DNA from: Mesocentrotus franciscanus | Taxonomy: Eukaryota > Echinodermata > Echinoidea > Camarodonta > Strongylocentrotidae | DNA: 64,000 nucleotides | NCBI GenBank assembly: GCA_037976565.1 | Contig: CP137680.1 | Span: forward strand, 18,102,861 to 18,166,860 | Direction: 5' to 3' | Part shown: piece after piece, positions 47,555-59,024 of the stretch | Layout: the number at the start of each line of letters is the position of its first letter | How positions within the stretch are numbered: the stretch's first letter is position 1 | Position numbers and translations under genes: made by a program | Notes under the pieces: generated by a model | Told to the model about the DNA's origin: nothing | What the model saw: the letters and a program-made list of their open reading frames with translations, nothing else | Database searches by the model: none

Positions 47555-48098
47555 TTTAAGGGCTTTTTTTGAAGCCCTTAAAGGGTATTATATACCTCTC
47601 TTTAGAAATCTAGTCATCTGATTGGTCGAAAGTGGAGTCGTGATTTTAGCCATGCCCGTAAAGAAACGAACAATCCCAGTAACGGTCAATAGTTCATGAG
47701 AAAGATGCCCGTTTGCTGAGATCCCCATTGGTTTACGTGTAAAAATTTTCTTTGTGCGAGCGCGGATACCTTACAGTGTGTGTGCGATTTGGTCGCTTAG
47801 TGTTTGCGATTCCCGAATGATCGTAACATTCAGGCAACTTTCCAGCGAAGATTAACAGACAGTGTCTCAGATTTTCTGTGATGTTTTAACCAATCTTTAC
47901 TCAAGAAAAGGATAAGGCAATAATTCTTTGTAGATTATTTTGTGAATTCGATATATAAAAGATATATGGACTGCTGTAATATTCGAGGCAAAGCTGTTTC
48001 TATACTGGCTCTCGGGGACGTTGCATCTGCCATGACCCCTCGGCGCGCCGCTGTGTATAGAAACAGCCATGCCTCTTATAGGAGTCAATATATCTATA
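47555..48098. repeat. hairpin-rich segment with 45-bp foldback
   Basis: TTTAAGGGCTT/AAGCCCTTAAA forms an 11-bp hairpin at 47555-47582. AGGCAAAGCTGTTTCTATAC (47986-48005) pairs with GTATAGAAACAGCCATGCCT (48055-48074), and the pairing extends weakly outwards through GATATATGGACT and AGTCAATATATC. The foldback ends where the family F element begins. Confidence 0.75.
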
Positions 48099-48625
48099 GT
48101 ACTATGTCCCATTTGTAGGCCAAAAAATTAAAAGGTTAAATTCCAACGGCATTTGAAAGATAATACTGATTTAGAACTTTCCTCGAAACGAAAGGGCTTG
48201 AAAATGTCTTTTTGTGGGAAAATAACGACCGTTAGTAATTTGTCGAATCGAATTTAGGAATTGCAGTCGTTTGATAAAATAGTCTGATGTTCAGACCCTT
48301 GTACCGAATGGTCGTACGTCTTGTGCTCCGCAAAGATTCAGTCAGTTCAATTTTGGCCATTACAAGAAGTTGGTTATTGATGTAGACAAATGCTCTTGCA
48401 CCCTTTGCAGCTCATGTTATGTATGTTATTAACAAAGTAAAAAGAAGTCAGTCAGTCACTCAATAGTGTGTGACAGTGCATTCTAGAAAGTAAACGGGTT
48501 TTCTTGCATAATTTGAATACTAGGACACTGATAACGTTTAAAGTTAACAGATAGGACATACGTGACATGTTCATAGTTCCTGCAAAGCTCTACAGAATTG
48601 TATGTAATTGGCTGCAAAAGGCATA
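48095..48625 (+). mobile_element. TTAA MITE family F, diverged copy
   Basis: TAGTACTATGTCCCATTTGTAGGCC opening and GGCTGCAAAAGGCATAC close match the 46443 copy at both ends, but the TTAA flanks are lost. It directly abuts the LINE remnant that starts at about 48626. Confidence 0.85.
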
Positions 48626-49745
48626 CACTAACTTGGAGCGTAGCGATAATGAGAGAGCGTTCCAAAATGTTGGACCTGTGCTCTATTGCCATAGGTCTTA
48701 GTTGCTCCGGGATTGATGATATAAGAAGGTGTTGTGAATATGATCGTAGACGTCTTGGTTGGATGTAAGGTATGAACTGTTCTGAGATGTATTGTAGTGA
48801 CACATTTCATGGAGAGCTTTAAAAATGACGAATAGAACTTTTTAAGTGGATAACATGTTGTACTGTACTGGCAGCCAGTGGATATCTTTCAGGACAGGCG
48901 TTATGTATTCGTACTTCTTAGCTCTAGATACCAGGCGAGCTGCATAGTTCTGAATCCTCTGCAGTTTAAAGACTTCTCGCTCAGGAAGTCTAAGGGTGCG
49001 TTCAATCGACACTTTTTCACCCTAGAATCACGGTTTTAAAGACGTTTAGTTTAAAACACGGTTGCGTTCAAGCGATTTTATGCGTTTTTTCGTCGGTCGT
49101 AAAAATAAACGTGTTTCAAAACTCAAACATGAAACGCTGAAAAAGATGCGTTTTGTATCGTGATTCTGCAGAATCACGGTCGCTAAAAATCGCTTGAACG
49201 CAACGGAGATCTCAATCATGATTCTATGACGTCGTTATCTATTAAATATATTATCGCTATCTATTTCTATTCTTCCTGGGTGGGCTTGAAATGAACGAGA
49301 ATCAGCGTTGATGGAAAATCGCTTGAACGATCTCCAGCAGTAACCGTGTTTTATATCGGCGTTTTGATTTGTGATTCATGTTTGTGATTCTAGCTTTAAC
49401 AAAAATCGCTTGAACGCACCCTAAGAAGGCAATTGCAACTATCAAGCAGTGATGCCACGAAGGCGTGAACCATCAGTCGTCTTACTATTCAGATACTGAC
49501 AGACATTTCCAATCCTCCTGAGGGCCAAGGGTGCTTTCTTGCAAGTATTATTAACATGCCGTTGCATAGTGAGGTGATTGTCAAGGATTACACCAAGGTC
49601 ACATAGTAAAGGAGGATGGTCCGACTCGACAGCTACCTGATGTGATGGGACCAATATCTTGACATGGCTTGAAACTTGATGACATGTGTGGCATCTCCAA
49701 GGAAGACGAAGTGCAAACTGCACACGCGTATTTGAAAGAGAAATA
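48626..49745 (-). pseudogene. CR1-like LINE reverse transcriptase C-terminus, split by a MITE
   Basis: On the minus strand from 49723 downward the translation has CDLGVILDNHLTMQRHVNN and ALRRIGNVCQYLN, then (after a one-base shift) VHAFVASLLDSCNCLL. The next block LPEREVFKLQRIQNYAARLV is on the far side of the insertion 48994-49421, followed by ITPVLKDIHWLPVQY. Still further, after more frameshifts, YISEQFIPYIQPRRLRS and FWNALSLSLRS are recognisable. These are the RT-thumb and downstream motifs of CR1/Rex-type elements. The gene is long dead. Endonuclease and catalytic core are not in the window. Confidence 0.9.
48994..49421. mobile_element. PIF/Harbinger-type MITE, 428 bp
   Basis: Ends GGGTGCGTTCAATCG and CGCTTGAACGCACCC are inverted repeats with one mismatch, flanked by TAA (48991-48993 and 49422-49424). 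TAA target duplication and GGG..GTGCGTT ends are the marks of PIF/Harbinger. Interior inverted repeats (GTTGCGTTCAAGCGATTTT and ATCGCTTGAACGCAAC) are secondary copies of the end. It lies inside the LINE remnant; removing it with one TAA restores reading across the site. Confidence 0.93.
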
Positions 49746-49749
49746 GAAT

Positions 49750-52305
49750 TACATTATGTCAAGAGATGCGTAGAGGAGGATGCGACTGAATGGGTGTATG
49801 CCACTCTAAATAGATCTATTGTCTAGTGAATGCATTTTCATTTCGAAAATAGCGAGAATGGAAGAACAATTTGAGAGTGTTGCCAATCTTAAGAGAGAGA
49901 GGAAACCTTTGACATGTCATGGACTGTTTATTCCATCCATTTAACTTAAAATAAGTTCAGTAAACCAGCTGAAATTTTCCACCGCCCCATTTAAGGATAA
50001 TGGTGTATAGTGCTGCATAATCCTAGAAACGACAATTAGACACATGTATTATTAAAACACATAGAATATATTCTTCAATGCTGTTTGGGATTGTTCTTGT
50101 TGCTGCTGTTAAACCTGTAGTGACTCCAAGCGAATTTTCTCAAATTGAGAAATCGTGTTATTGAAACACCTTTTTTTAAAGCTCATGTGCTAATGCAACT
50201 CGTAGAGGGTCCAAGTACAGTGGGATCATTGTTTGTTTTTTCAAACTTGCACCCCTACTGCTGCAGTGGCGGTCTTACTTTGTGTAAAAGTAGTATACTC
50301 AAATAGAGCAGCAATTCTCAAAAACAGATTGATAGTATCTTCATTTCTTCGTTCTTAAAGTCGTTTATCTATGCTACGCACAGTCAAATAGTTTGTTTAA
50401 CTATGTCACTTGTGTATGGAAAAATTGCAATCAATAAAATGTATGAAGCCTTTCACCGAGACTTGTTCCAAATGTATGTAAAAACTATGAAATCGTACTA
50501 TATCATCAATGCTAAAAGTGCATGATACGTATTCCCCATACTTCTGTTTGCACATTTGTATATCTTATTCGAGTGCCTTCACTTTGTGTGACATTGTGTA
50601 ATGCATGGTGTGCTTAGGAAAAAATGGCGATTGATTGCCATCTTCGACACCTCTACGTCCCATAACTGTGCATGATGGATTAATCCTCACCTTGTAAAGA
50701 CATCGCAGATGGGGAATTCAGATCATTAGTGTAAACATGTCAGTCATGATGATCTTTCCTTGATATTGAGGGGGCTGCCTAGTAGAATAAAGGAGTCGGT
50801 ATAAGCCTCCAGAAATACGCCAATTTTATTGATTAACGCCGCTCACGGCAGGAGCGTTGATTACCGGGGTGTACTGGTGTGTCCTTGGTGCCTATTTTCT
50901 TACAGTCGTTCCTCATAATATTTTGCTGGAAGCTCAATAACATACGTCAGGCGCCACTGGGAGAATGTTCATCTTAAAAACGCCGGGGATCTATACGCCG
51001 CTATACACCGTCCCTTCCATTTTTATCCACACCACTCTCCTCTTTAAAGCCCGGGCAGTGTGGGTAAAGCCTGCGAAAAGGTTAGATATGGGGGGTTTTC
51101 GTTTTAAAAAAGCAATACAAATTTGCAGATTCTCATTTAATCTTCTTTTCTGTTCCAGAAGATTAAATAAGACGGGTGCGAATTCAATAAGACATTTGGT
51201 CGTCAGCTTAAATCACATTTCTTCCCATCGTTTATGGTTACTAAATAAGAAAAATACTATTGGAAAAGTGTTTCATCTAAAAGATGATAATTCATTATTG
51301 TTTTTTTCCATTTCATGTACATGTAATACTACCAATACAATAGTTTAACAGTATTTTATGTAGAAGGTTGTGTTATAATTTCTTGTATTCCGAAATAGTG
51401 AAAGGAGATCAGCCAAATTGTTATTATGAGTTTGTAACAGTTGTGAGAGCTGTTTCGAGAGTTCGCCCACTCCACTTCTTTACTACACAGTATGGGAATC
51501 ACACAAATCACATTGAGGGGGTGGCTACAGGGGTTGAAGCCTCCTCCTCTCTATCAGAAATTGCCATCGGATTACCCCTGGAGGTTTTTTGTCAGCAAAT
51601 TAGTGAACAAATGAGCATCCCAATCCCATCCTGAATGGTCTAGCGAGTACGTGTCCTTATTTGCCAGTTGCACACGATGCGTGATTTCGACTGCGTCATT
51701 GCTTGCGCTAATCAAGACAGTGAAAGCAATTAGACCATGCGCCATTAATGTAATGCAATATTCGCACTCTTCACGTTGAAAATACTTATAATACGATATC
51801 ACTCTCACTTGAATGCGCCTCAAAGACCGTACTGGTCGCTGACGCTGTGCTACGGCAGGCCAATGACGCCTCGCTGTTATCACGTACCTGCCATGCTCAA
51901 GCGAATGCATAACCTTGATGGCCCTCGGCCCTGCCGGTAAAAGCGCAGAGGAAAGCATCATCAGTTGAAGGGCATCGCTTGGCGCCTCCGGAAGGGCACC
52001 CGAGAAAACACGATTAAGAGCAATGGATTGTTGTTATGGAAAGCTGTGAGCATGCATCAGACTCCGGAGGCCAATTAATCTATCACAATTAAAGGCTCCA
52101 TTTAATCGTATACCTCAACCGAATTAGGTGTAAACACAGCATGATTTGTAGGACAATGATCACAGCTTTTCGAAGCTAACCTTCATTGGGGTATTGTTAT
52201 GGAGTTGGATGTGGTGGAAAGACCATTATCTTGTCTTTGGTTATTATCTCCTAAACAATAATTAAGGGTATTTTGAGCTAAACATCAGACTAACCTCTCT
52301 GTAAC
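49750..52305. other. unique non-coding DNA, possible exon not supported
   Basis: The largest repeat-free stretch of the window. The 127-codon plus frame at 50965-51348 and the 129-codon minus frame at 51572-51961 show no recognisable domain. The second lies in a less AT-rich segment and could hide an exon, but I have no positive evidence. Confidence 0.35.
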
Positions 52306-52307
52306 CC

Positions 52308-52455
52308 CCCCCCTCTCTCTCTCTCTCTCTCTTTCTCTCTCTGTCTCTCTTTCTATTTCCCTCTCTTACTTATTCTCTCTCTCTCTTTAACTCTCTCTTT
52401 CTCACCCTCTCACCCTCTCTCTCTATCTCCCTCTCTTATTCTCTCTCTCTCACAC
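52308..52455 (+). repeat. CT microsatellite
   Basis: Imperfect (CT)n interrupted by TTT and CCC; another CT tract follows at 52655-52705. Confidence 0.92.
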
Positions 52456-52459
52456 ACTT

Positions 52460-54030
52460 TTTCTCCGGTGATCTGACATTTGCTGCTGCTGTAGGTGCTA
52501 TTGATATGATTTGGTTTTATGTTGGGTTTAGGTCTAATGATTACCGTCAGAGTTTTGGTATCGTGTTGGGTTCAGGATTGAAGTACGGGATTCGATTTAT
52601 GGAGTACATTTACCGAGTCATTTTTCATCATGTGTCATTCGTGTGTCTTAGATTCCTTTCTCTCTCTCTCTCCCTCTTTCTCTTTCTCTCTCTCTCTCTC
52701 TCGATACCCCTCAATCTATCAACCTCTCTAACAATATACTGCTCTGAAACATTATCATCTACCCTCGTCACGTTTCTCTATATTTATACCCCAGTGCCCA
52801 TCATTTCAAAATCCTTCAAAATCCATAAGTGCTTGAACACACCATCACATGAATGTTTCATCGTTATACCTTTCAAGTGCTACTCGAGGGGGCATGCAAA
52901 CTCCTCTGCTCTTTCCAAAACATGCTGTCTTGGGTCGGGAAAACATATATCTTTCAATACAAATAGAAGTGTTTCTCAGGAAAGAAAAGAATTTATGAAT
53001 ATGCAAATCCTGGAAAAGGTTAGCCTATATCAGATATCGGGAAGATCGATATGATTGATGCTAGATTACCTACCGTCGCCCCCCGCACTATAAGGAAGCC
53101 TCGGTTCATTTTCAGATGTAAAATTTAGAGGACAAATGCCAGATTATTAATATAAATTTACTCACATTACAGATTATCCTTAAAAAACCTGTCCTTTGAT
53201 TTTCTAATGTCAGCTTAATGAACACACCCACTGCTGGTTCAATTTAACTAGATTTCAGTTTTAATTTCAATATTGCCTCAATGTTATACAGGATCACTAA
53301 GCGACTTAATCCTTATTATTTTAAGAGGATTAAATGATAGGTATTTCATTACACCCAATACCTGAAAATACTTTCATGCTCATTGCTGCATCCGATGCTT
53401 TTAATTTAGGTGTATCTAGGGCGTGGAGAGGGGCGCCCCTCGATTGAGACTAGTGCCACCCCTTTTGGCAGTTTGAGATCTTCAGAAAGACCATCAGATA
53501 TTTCAGCGGTGAAAACGGGTGTGGAAAAAAAACTTAAGAGGGGAGATTTCCAAAATGGTGTCCCTGTAAAAACTAACTGTCGAGTCAACCCCACCCCTCC
53601 CCTCATATCAGGCAATCCTGAAACTGTCTGTGTTGAGGGATTAGTGATGATGTAAAGAGGGTTGCGAGATCTGTTTACCCAGATTGCAATTTATATTCCT
53701 TACATATCCAGGGACATGGGTGATCATGGCTAAAGCCGTTGGATAACGGTAGAGGCAATCCCTGATTAACTAAATCTGGATATGGATAAATACATAGAAC
53801 ATATCCTAACGAAGTCCCTGGAATTTAGAGGACGACTGAATTAACGTATTAGCTGCTATTTCTAAATGACATGAACTTGAAAATAATATAACAATAACAT
53901 ATGATTCAACCCTGGCAATTAAAAAAACAAGCCTGAATGGTTGATTTCTTCTACTTTCTAATTTGTACCTGGACGCTAGAAGAGGTCCGGGAATGCATCC
54001 GAGATAGATAGAAGAGAACGGCGCAGGCAA
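52460..54030. other. non-coding DNA
   Basis: The 182-codon plus frame 52506-53054 contains the CT tract (Ser-Leu run) and has no domain. A GGGGCGCCCC palindrome lies at 53429-53438. Confidence 0.4.
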
Positions 54031-54032
54031 AT

Positions 54033-54340
54033 GTGTAGTAGTCCAGTGGTTTAAGCATTTGACGGAAATGCAAAGGGGTGGGTTCGATCACCGACACGGC
54101 ACTACAGTCCTTTGGCAATATATTAATCTACATTTGCCACTCCCTACCCAGGAGAGAAATGGGGACCTGGTAGGATGATGAAAGCCGTTGTGATACAAAT
54201 TGGCGTATGCCCTGGCGGTGACCATTATGGTAGAAATACTCAAAAGGGAGTAGTGAAAATTGTGCACACTGTGTGCGTGAATGAATCCGATGACCGGGGT
54301 AATAATCATATATCTGTCAAGCGCATCATTGTTATTACAC
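54033..54340 (+). mobile_element. tRNA-Ser-like SINE, second nearly complete copy
   Basis: Head GTGTAGTAGTCCAGTGGTTT with box A and GGTTCGATCACC box B, then CACGGCACTACAGTCCTTTGGC and a body ending CCGGGGTAATAATCATATAT. About 100 bp of the middle of the body differ from 29706-29991. Confidence 0.85.
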
Positions 54341-54344
54341 CGTC

Positions 54345-55230
54345 AAGATTTACAATAAATGAAGAGTATTGACATTTGACTGATTAAGTTTGTTATACAG
54401 AGGGACTGTGGACGACCCCTTCCCCTCGTGGCTATTCCATTTAAGTCCAGGGGAAGTAATACCTTTAAAGGCAAAAAGCAAGCTTAGTCTGGTCCCGTAT
54501 CTAGGACATCGTGGCCAAGACGTATGCCATTACCACTGAGCATGATTGATTCCCATGCGGTACATTGAGGGGATGGGGGTCGGGGTATGCCTGTACAATT
54601 CGCTGCCAAGTCTAATTATTTTCTTTGCAGTCGGGTAAAATAATGTGTACAATAAACGACAATCATCATCACAATTATATGATTATTATTAATCACTATA
54701 CACCCTAAAATTGCTGCAATTTACGACTTTTAGGGTCAAAATAAAGCTTTTCTCGTGGTATATGAGAGCTTTTTTGTCTCCTGCAAGGTTTACTTCTTCT
54801 TTTTGACTTCTGGCTCAACTTACTACTGGTTGAAGGCTAGAGATGCGCGTATCTGCGTCGCAATTGAAACACATTTCCCCCGGATTACATAACAGATCGA
54901 CCGCGAAAGGCATAAGGGGAGAGGATGAGGGTGGTGCAGTGTCGACGAGGAGTAGGAGAGGGGGTGGGTTGGTGGGGCGTGGTGGTTGTTGGACAGAATG
55001 TGCTACTAAACTTGACCTTTTCATCAAACTAGCCTGAAATAGGACGGGGAAGAATTATAGCCTAATTCAATCAGCTCTGTCTTTGGCTACGTTGTTCAGG
55101 ATATAGTTTCTCGATTCGATTAAGCTTTATGATCATAATTTGGGGAGGCAGAGTGCGATGTACTTTTAGGCTCCACATTAAGGTTAGCATTATTCTGATA
55201 CGCTGCAGTTAAATAACCATGCGACCCCAT
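54345..55230. other. unique non-coding DNA
   Basis: A small hairpin ACCCTAAAA/TTTTAGGGT lies at 54701-54737. Nothing else recognised. Confidence 0.4.
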
Positions 55231-55234
55231 CCCC

Positions 55235-55835
55235 ATTCTCTCTCTCTCTCTCCCTCTCTCTCTCGTTCTTTCTCTCTCTCTCTCTCTTAATAACTCTCCT
55301 ATTCTCTCTCTAAGCCACTGCTTACATCACCCTTTTCAATCTGGGTTGTTAGGATAATGGGAATGCTATTCATGTCCTATTCACCATTTCTGTTTTACCT
55401 TCTTGAAATGTTTATAATTAGCCGTTGCCATGGGGATAAAGAATCATCGCGAATGTTCAGCAGGCAAATAATTATTGGACTACAATTTCATTTATCCGTC
55501 ATTGCCTGTCTCTCACAATTCCCTGGTCTGTATTAAGACATCAAGAATACAACTTGAACATTACGGTTGGAATTAAATTGGATATCAGAGCAATTGTTCT
55601 CGTTTTTTGTTAAGTATTGCCTTTTTCTCTAGTATTGCCCCCTTCCACTTTCGCCCACCCTCTCTCTCTCTTTCTCTTTCTCTCTAACCCTCTCCCTCTC
55701 TCTCCCTCTCTCCCTCTCTTCCTCCCTTTGTCCCTCATTTCCTCCATCCCCCTCTCTCTCTCTCCCTCACCCTCATCTCTCTCTCTCTCCCTCACCCTCC
55801 TCTCTCTCTCTCTCTCAATCTCTTTTTTCTCTCTT
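55235..55835 (+). repeat. CT-rich tracts
   Basis: Two CT microsatellites, 55235-55305 and 55650-55835, separated by about 340 bp of ordinary DNA. Ser/Leu/Pro- and Arg/Glu-rich frames (55610-55991) are artefacts. Confidence 0.9.
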
Positions 55836-56051
55836 CACTTCCGCGAATCAATTCATAAAACGTTCCCCAGCAACTGTTCGTTCACCAATGGTAGCAATGC
55901 TGTAATCAAATCAAACATTGGAATGAATTATAATTCAATTTATCCTTTACAATGTGCGGCGGCTTCTGTATTAAAGAGGAACTCAACATAAAGAATGCAT
56001 CACTACTGTAACAAAAGTAGATGCGGACATGTCTTTGCTATTGAGATTGTA

Positions 56052-56190
56052 ATACCCCAGTCAGACCGCAAAAGACCGACAACAGATCGAACATAGACCG
56101 ACCTAAAGTTGATATTACTCCGAGTGGCCGAGAATCGGTCGGTTTTGGGGTCGGGTAAGGGTCGATTCGGCGGTGTGAATGAAGCGTAAC
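56052..56190. mobile_element. 139-bp element related to 43556-43722
   Basis: Begins ATACCCCAGTCAGACC; ends GGCGGTGTGAATGAAGCGTAAC, which is an imperfect inverse. Interior GACCGACAACAGATCG and GAATCGGTCGGTTTTGG units. Confidence 0.7.
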
Positions 56191-56419
56191 CATGACAGCG
56201 GTCGGTTGTCTGTGGTTCATATAGGAATATGTTCTTCTTTTCTCCTGTTATTTAACATTTCCATTACAGTCATTCCAATGAACAGATGAAGGAAACAGTA
56301 GTTCCTCCCATTTGATGTTTTCTGCTGAATTGGAAAAAAACATTGAGAAATGGAGAGGGTGCGCATTTGCCCTACCAATCACACCAAAATTAATAAAATC
56401 ACAACTTTATCGTTTAGAG

Positions 56420-56537
56420 TACTACTACCCCTATTACTTTAAGAACTACTACTATTGCTACTGCTACATCTACTTCTGATACTACTTCTACTACTACTAC
56501 TACTACTACAGTTGAAAATGCATAGTGTGACCCCCCT

Positions 56538-56568
<31 letters not shown>

Positions 56569-56585
56569 TTCTCCCTTTCCCTCTC
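56420..56585 (+). repeat. CTA and CT microsatellites
   Basis: Short (CTA)n at 56430-56508, then (CT)n at 56538-56590. Confidence 0.88.
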
Positions 56586-56589
56586 CCTC

Positions 56590-57140
56590 TAACTAGCGAC
56601 GAATCTAAGTATCGCTATAGCGTCTTCGATTACCTTAGTCACAAAATGCACCTTATATTTCTTTTCGATGAGTTTGAGTTGATATAAAGTGACGAAATGG
56701 CTTACTTCAAAATCCTGTTTATAATTTTACCGTTTTCCAATGTATACTAAAATGTGAATGTTACATGAACGGTTAAAATAACCAATCGATTTTAGTAATA
56801 ACCAATGGGCAGGGGCTTTATACAAGAGCAAGGTGCATTTTGAAAGGGAGCAAATGAAGGAAGGTATGTGGAGGGGTCGCAGGTCCGCCTCCTAATGACA
56901 GAGCTCCAGTGCTTCAGGAGACATATTCTGTTATGATTGTATTGCCCGTTAGACACGACGTGTCATCCCTGACGTAGGGCTGCGTCAGTTACGTTAGCGG
57001 TCTTTGAAAGAAGAACAGTGTTAGCCGAAGGCGGAATAGAACCGCGTTGAATTACTGACGCATGCACTAATTACCTTTATAAGCTTGGAAAACAGAATTA
57101 TTGCGGCAATCGAATTGATGCTTCCTGTGCAACGGACATA
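56590..57140. other. unique non-coding DNA
   Basis: Nothing recognised. Confidence 0.4.
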
Positions 57141-57144
57141 AATG

Positions 57145-57400
57145 ACTTTACTATTATTATTCTTATTTATTCGGCATCCAAAAGATATAATACAATGAAA
57201 TGAGACATGAAATATAAACTAAGAACAAATGATTCAGCTTCCCCCGCTGCACCTCCTGCAGTTGCCTGGAAGGCAAAACAAGGAATATGGAATTCCTATG
57301 ACCTTTGGGCCTTTCCAGGGATATCTACGGACATAGAATCAAACAAAAATCAAAATGTAAATTATGAAATATATAACAAAGAAGGAAGAAGGACGAATTC
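57145..57400 (-). mobile_element. LINE 3' untranslated region
   Basis: On the minus strand the sequence ends TATATCTTTTGGATGCCGAA then TAAATAAGAATAATAATAG, like the UTR ends at 3815-4090 and 12434-12815 (AAAAGA near a tail after AATAAA). The tail here is AATAA-type, so it is probably a different CR1/L2-like family. Coding sequence absent. Confidence 0.55.
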
Positions 57401-57404
57401 TTTT

Positions 57405-58340
57405 TTTTTTTAATCCGCGTTTTTCATTCTTGTTTGGATGCCTCTTTCCTAAGACACGCAAGGTCAATGATAATTCGGGTATTCGTTCTGTGACTTGCAG
57501 GGCAGACCTAACATATCCGTTTTCGATCTATGTAAATAGGCTAAGTGCTGCGACGTGATCATGTCTGTTATAAAACTAGACGGTCCTTTTCATGATGTGA
57601 TTCAAAAAGTTTGTAATTCACGGGAAAATGTCATTATATTTGTACAGTATCTATATAGCAACTGATACGTGTTTATCCTGAAGGGCGACTCAGTACATTT
57701 TGAGCGATATTTATAGATTTGTTTATTTCCATTGTGTCACTTTAGTCTGTTGATGGTGTCTTCTGTTTTGGCATCCAATATAAAAACATGTCATTTGCGT
57801 GTATTCGCTATGGAAAAGAAAATTGTCTAACTTCAATCACTAAGTCTGAAAGCTCCATCGGAGCAATCAATACATATTTGCAGAAATCAAAAGCGGATTT
57901 AGGCCCTAAACAAATGAAGACAAAAACAAAAAAATCAGAGTTCGAGATAATAATGATGGACATTTTCAGGTAATTCGAAGCTACATGTATATACTTCATA
58001 CATAAGCTTGATACGAGAATAGACAACCTTATAGTCATTTAGAGTGGAAAGTGCCTTTTGAAAAAGGAATAATAATTTATCGGATTTTGCGAATTTAGGA
58101 ATAAAATAAATGAATTAAATGCCCTGTATTGTAAACCATAGGACTTCACTTTTACATTTCCAAAAGCAAAATCTAGAGCAATTTTGTAATGCACTGCATT
58201 CTGTTAGATCCCCATAGCGGGAGATATATTTGCAACTTCCTTTGCCGTCAAAATAGTTTAAAGAAGCTCTTCGGATATTATTCACATACTAACAATTCTC
58301 TCTACGTTTGATAAAGCAATGAAAATTAATTTTCCAATAA
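57405..58340. other. unique non-coding DNA
   Basis: Nothing recognised. Confidence 0.4.
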
Positions 58341-58343
58341 CTG

Positions 58344-58717
58344 TTAAAGGTATAGACCAGTTCTGGTCATGCGATTGCATTGTGAAAGAAACGTTGTGGA
58401 ATCGATCAGAAAAGGTTGATCATCTAGCATATAAGTATTGGTGTGTACTGCAAGGTTCTGGAATCATCAAAATGATAAGAAATTTGGCCCAGTCTTGGTA
58501 AATACAAGCACTGTACACAGAAAGCTGTATATGGGACTATATACGCGATCGCGATATCTATCCAGTCCGATATGATAATTTACCAAATATATCAATTAGT
58601 ATGCGGTTTCCCGGCAAAATTTGTATCATCACGTATTAGTCAAAACATATTTTTTTACATGATTGGTAATAAGAGCTTCCATTTCATTTTTTTTCCAAAA
58701 CTGGTCTATACCTTTAA
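58344..58717 (-). mobile_element. TTAA MITE family B, full inverted copy, 374 bp
   Basis: TTAAAGGTATAGACCAGTTC on the left, ACTGGTCTATACCTTTAA on the right: terminal inverted repeats of about 22 bp. Inverted relative to 5772-6169, interior about 85 percent identical by eye. Confidence 0.95.
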
Positions 58718-58934
58718 GGAACCACATTTCCAATTCAGCAGACTTAATGTGTGTGTGTGTGATTGGGTTTTTACAGACGTGTATCAATCAGATATGATTA
58801 TTTACGTCTGGGGACCGACCTTTAACGTCACCATCCGAAAGAAATGACTCATTCCCGTAGAAAATAAAGGATGTGCATATCAAGATAAGATTGGTTATGA
58901 AAACATTAGCTTCCAGTGTTTGCAATATTAAATA

Positions 58935-59020
58935 ACGTGGGTGTGTGTGTGTGTGTGTGTGTGCATGGTTGCGTGTCCTCGCGCGTGTGTGAGGGTGTGT
59001 CTATGTGTGTGTGTGTGCTT
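58935..59020 (+). repeat. GT microsatellite
   Basis: Imperfect (GT)n at 58937-59020 interrupted by GCATGGTTGCGTG; a shorter one is at 58749-58760. Confidence 0.9.
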
Positions 59021-59024
59021 CACA

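Noticed and set aside
51572..51961. 129-codon frame on the minus strand as a gene
   Set aside because: Balanced composition but no motif, no family resemblance and no visible splice support; left as undetermined DNA.
52506..53054. 182-codon frame, one of the longest in the window
   Set aside because: Contains a CT microsatellite (Ser-Leu run), no domain recognised, and flanks are repeats.
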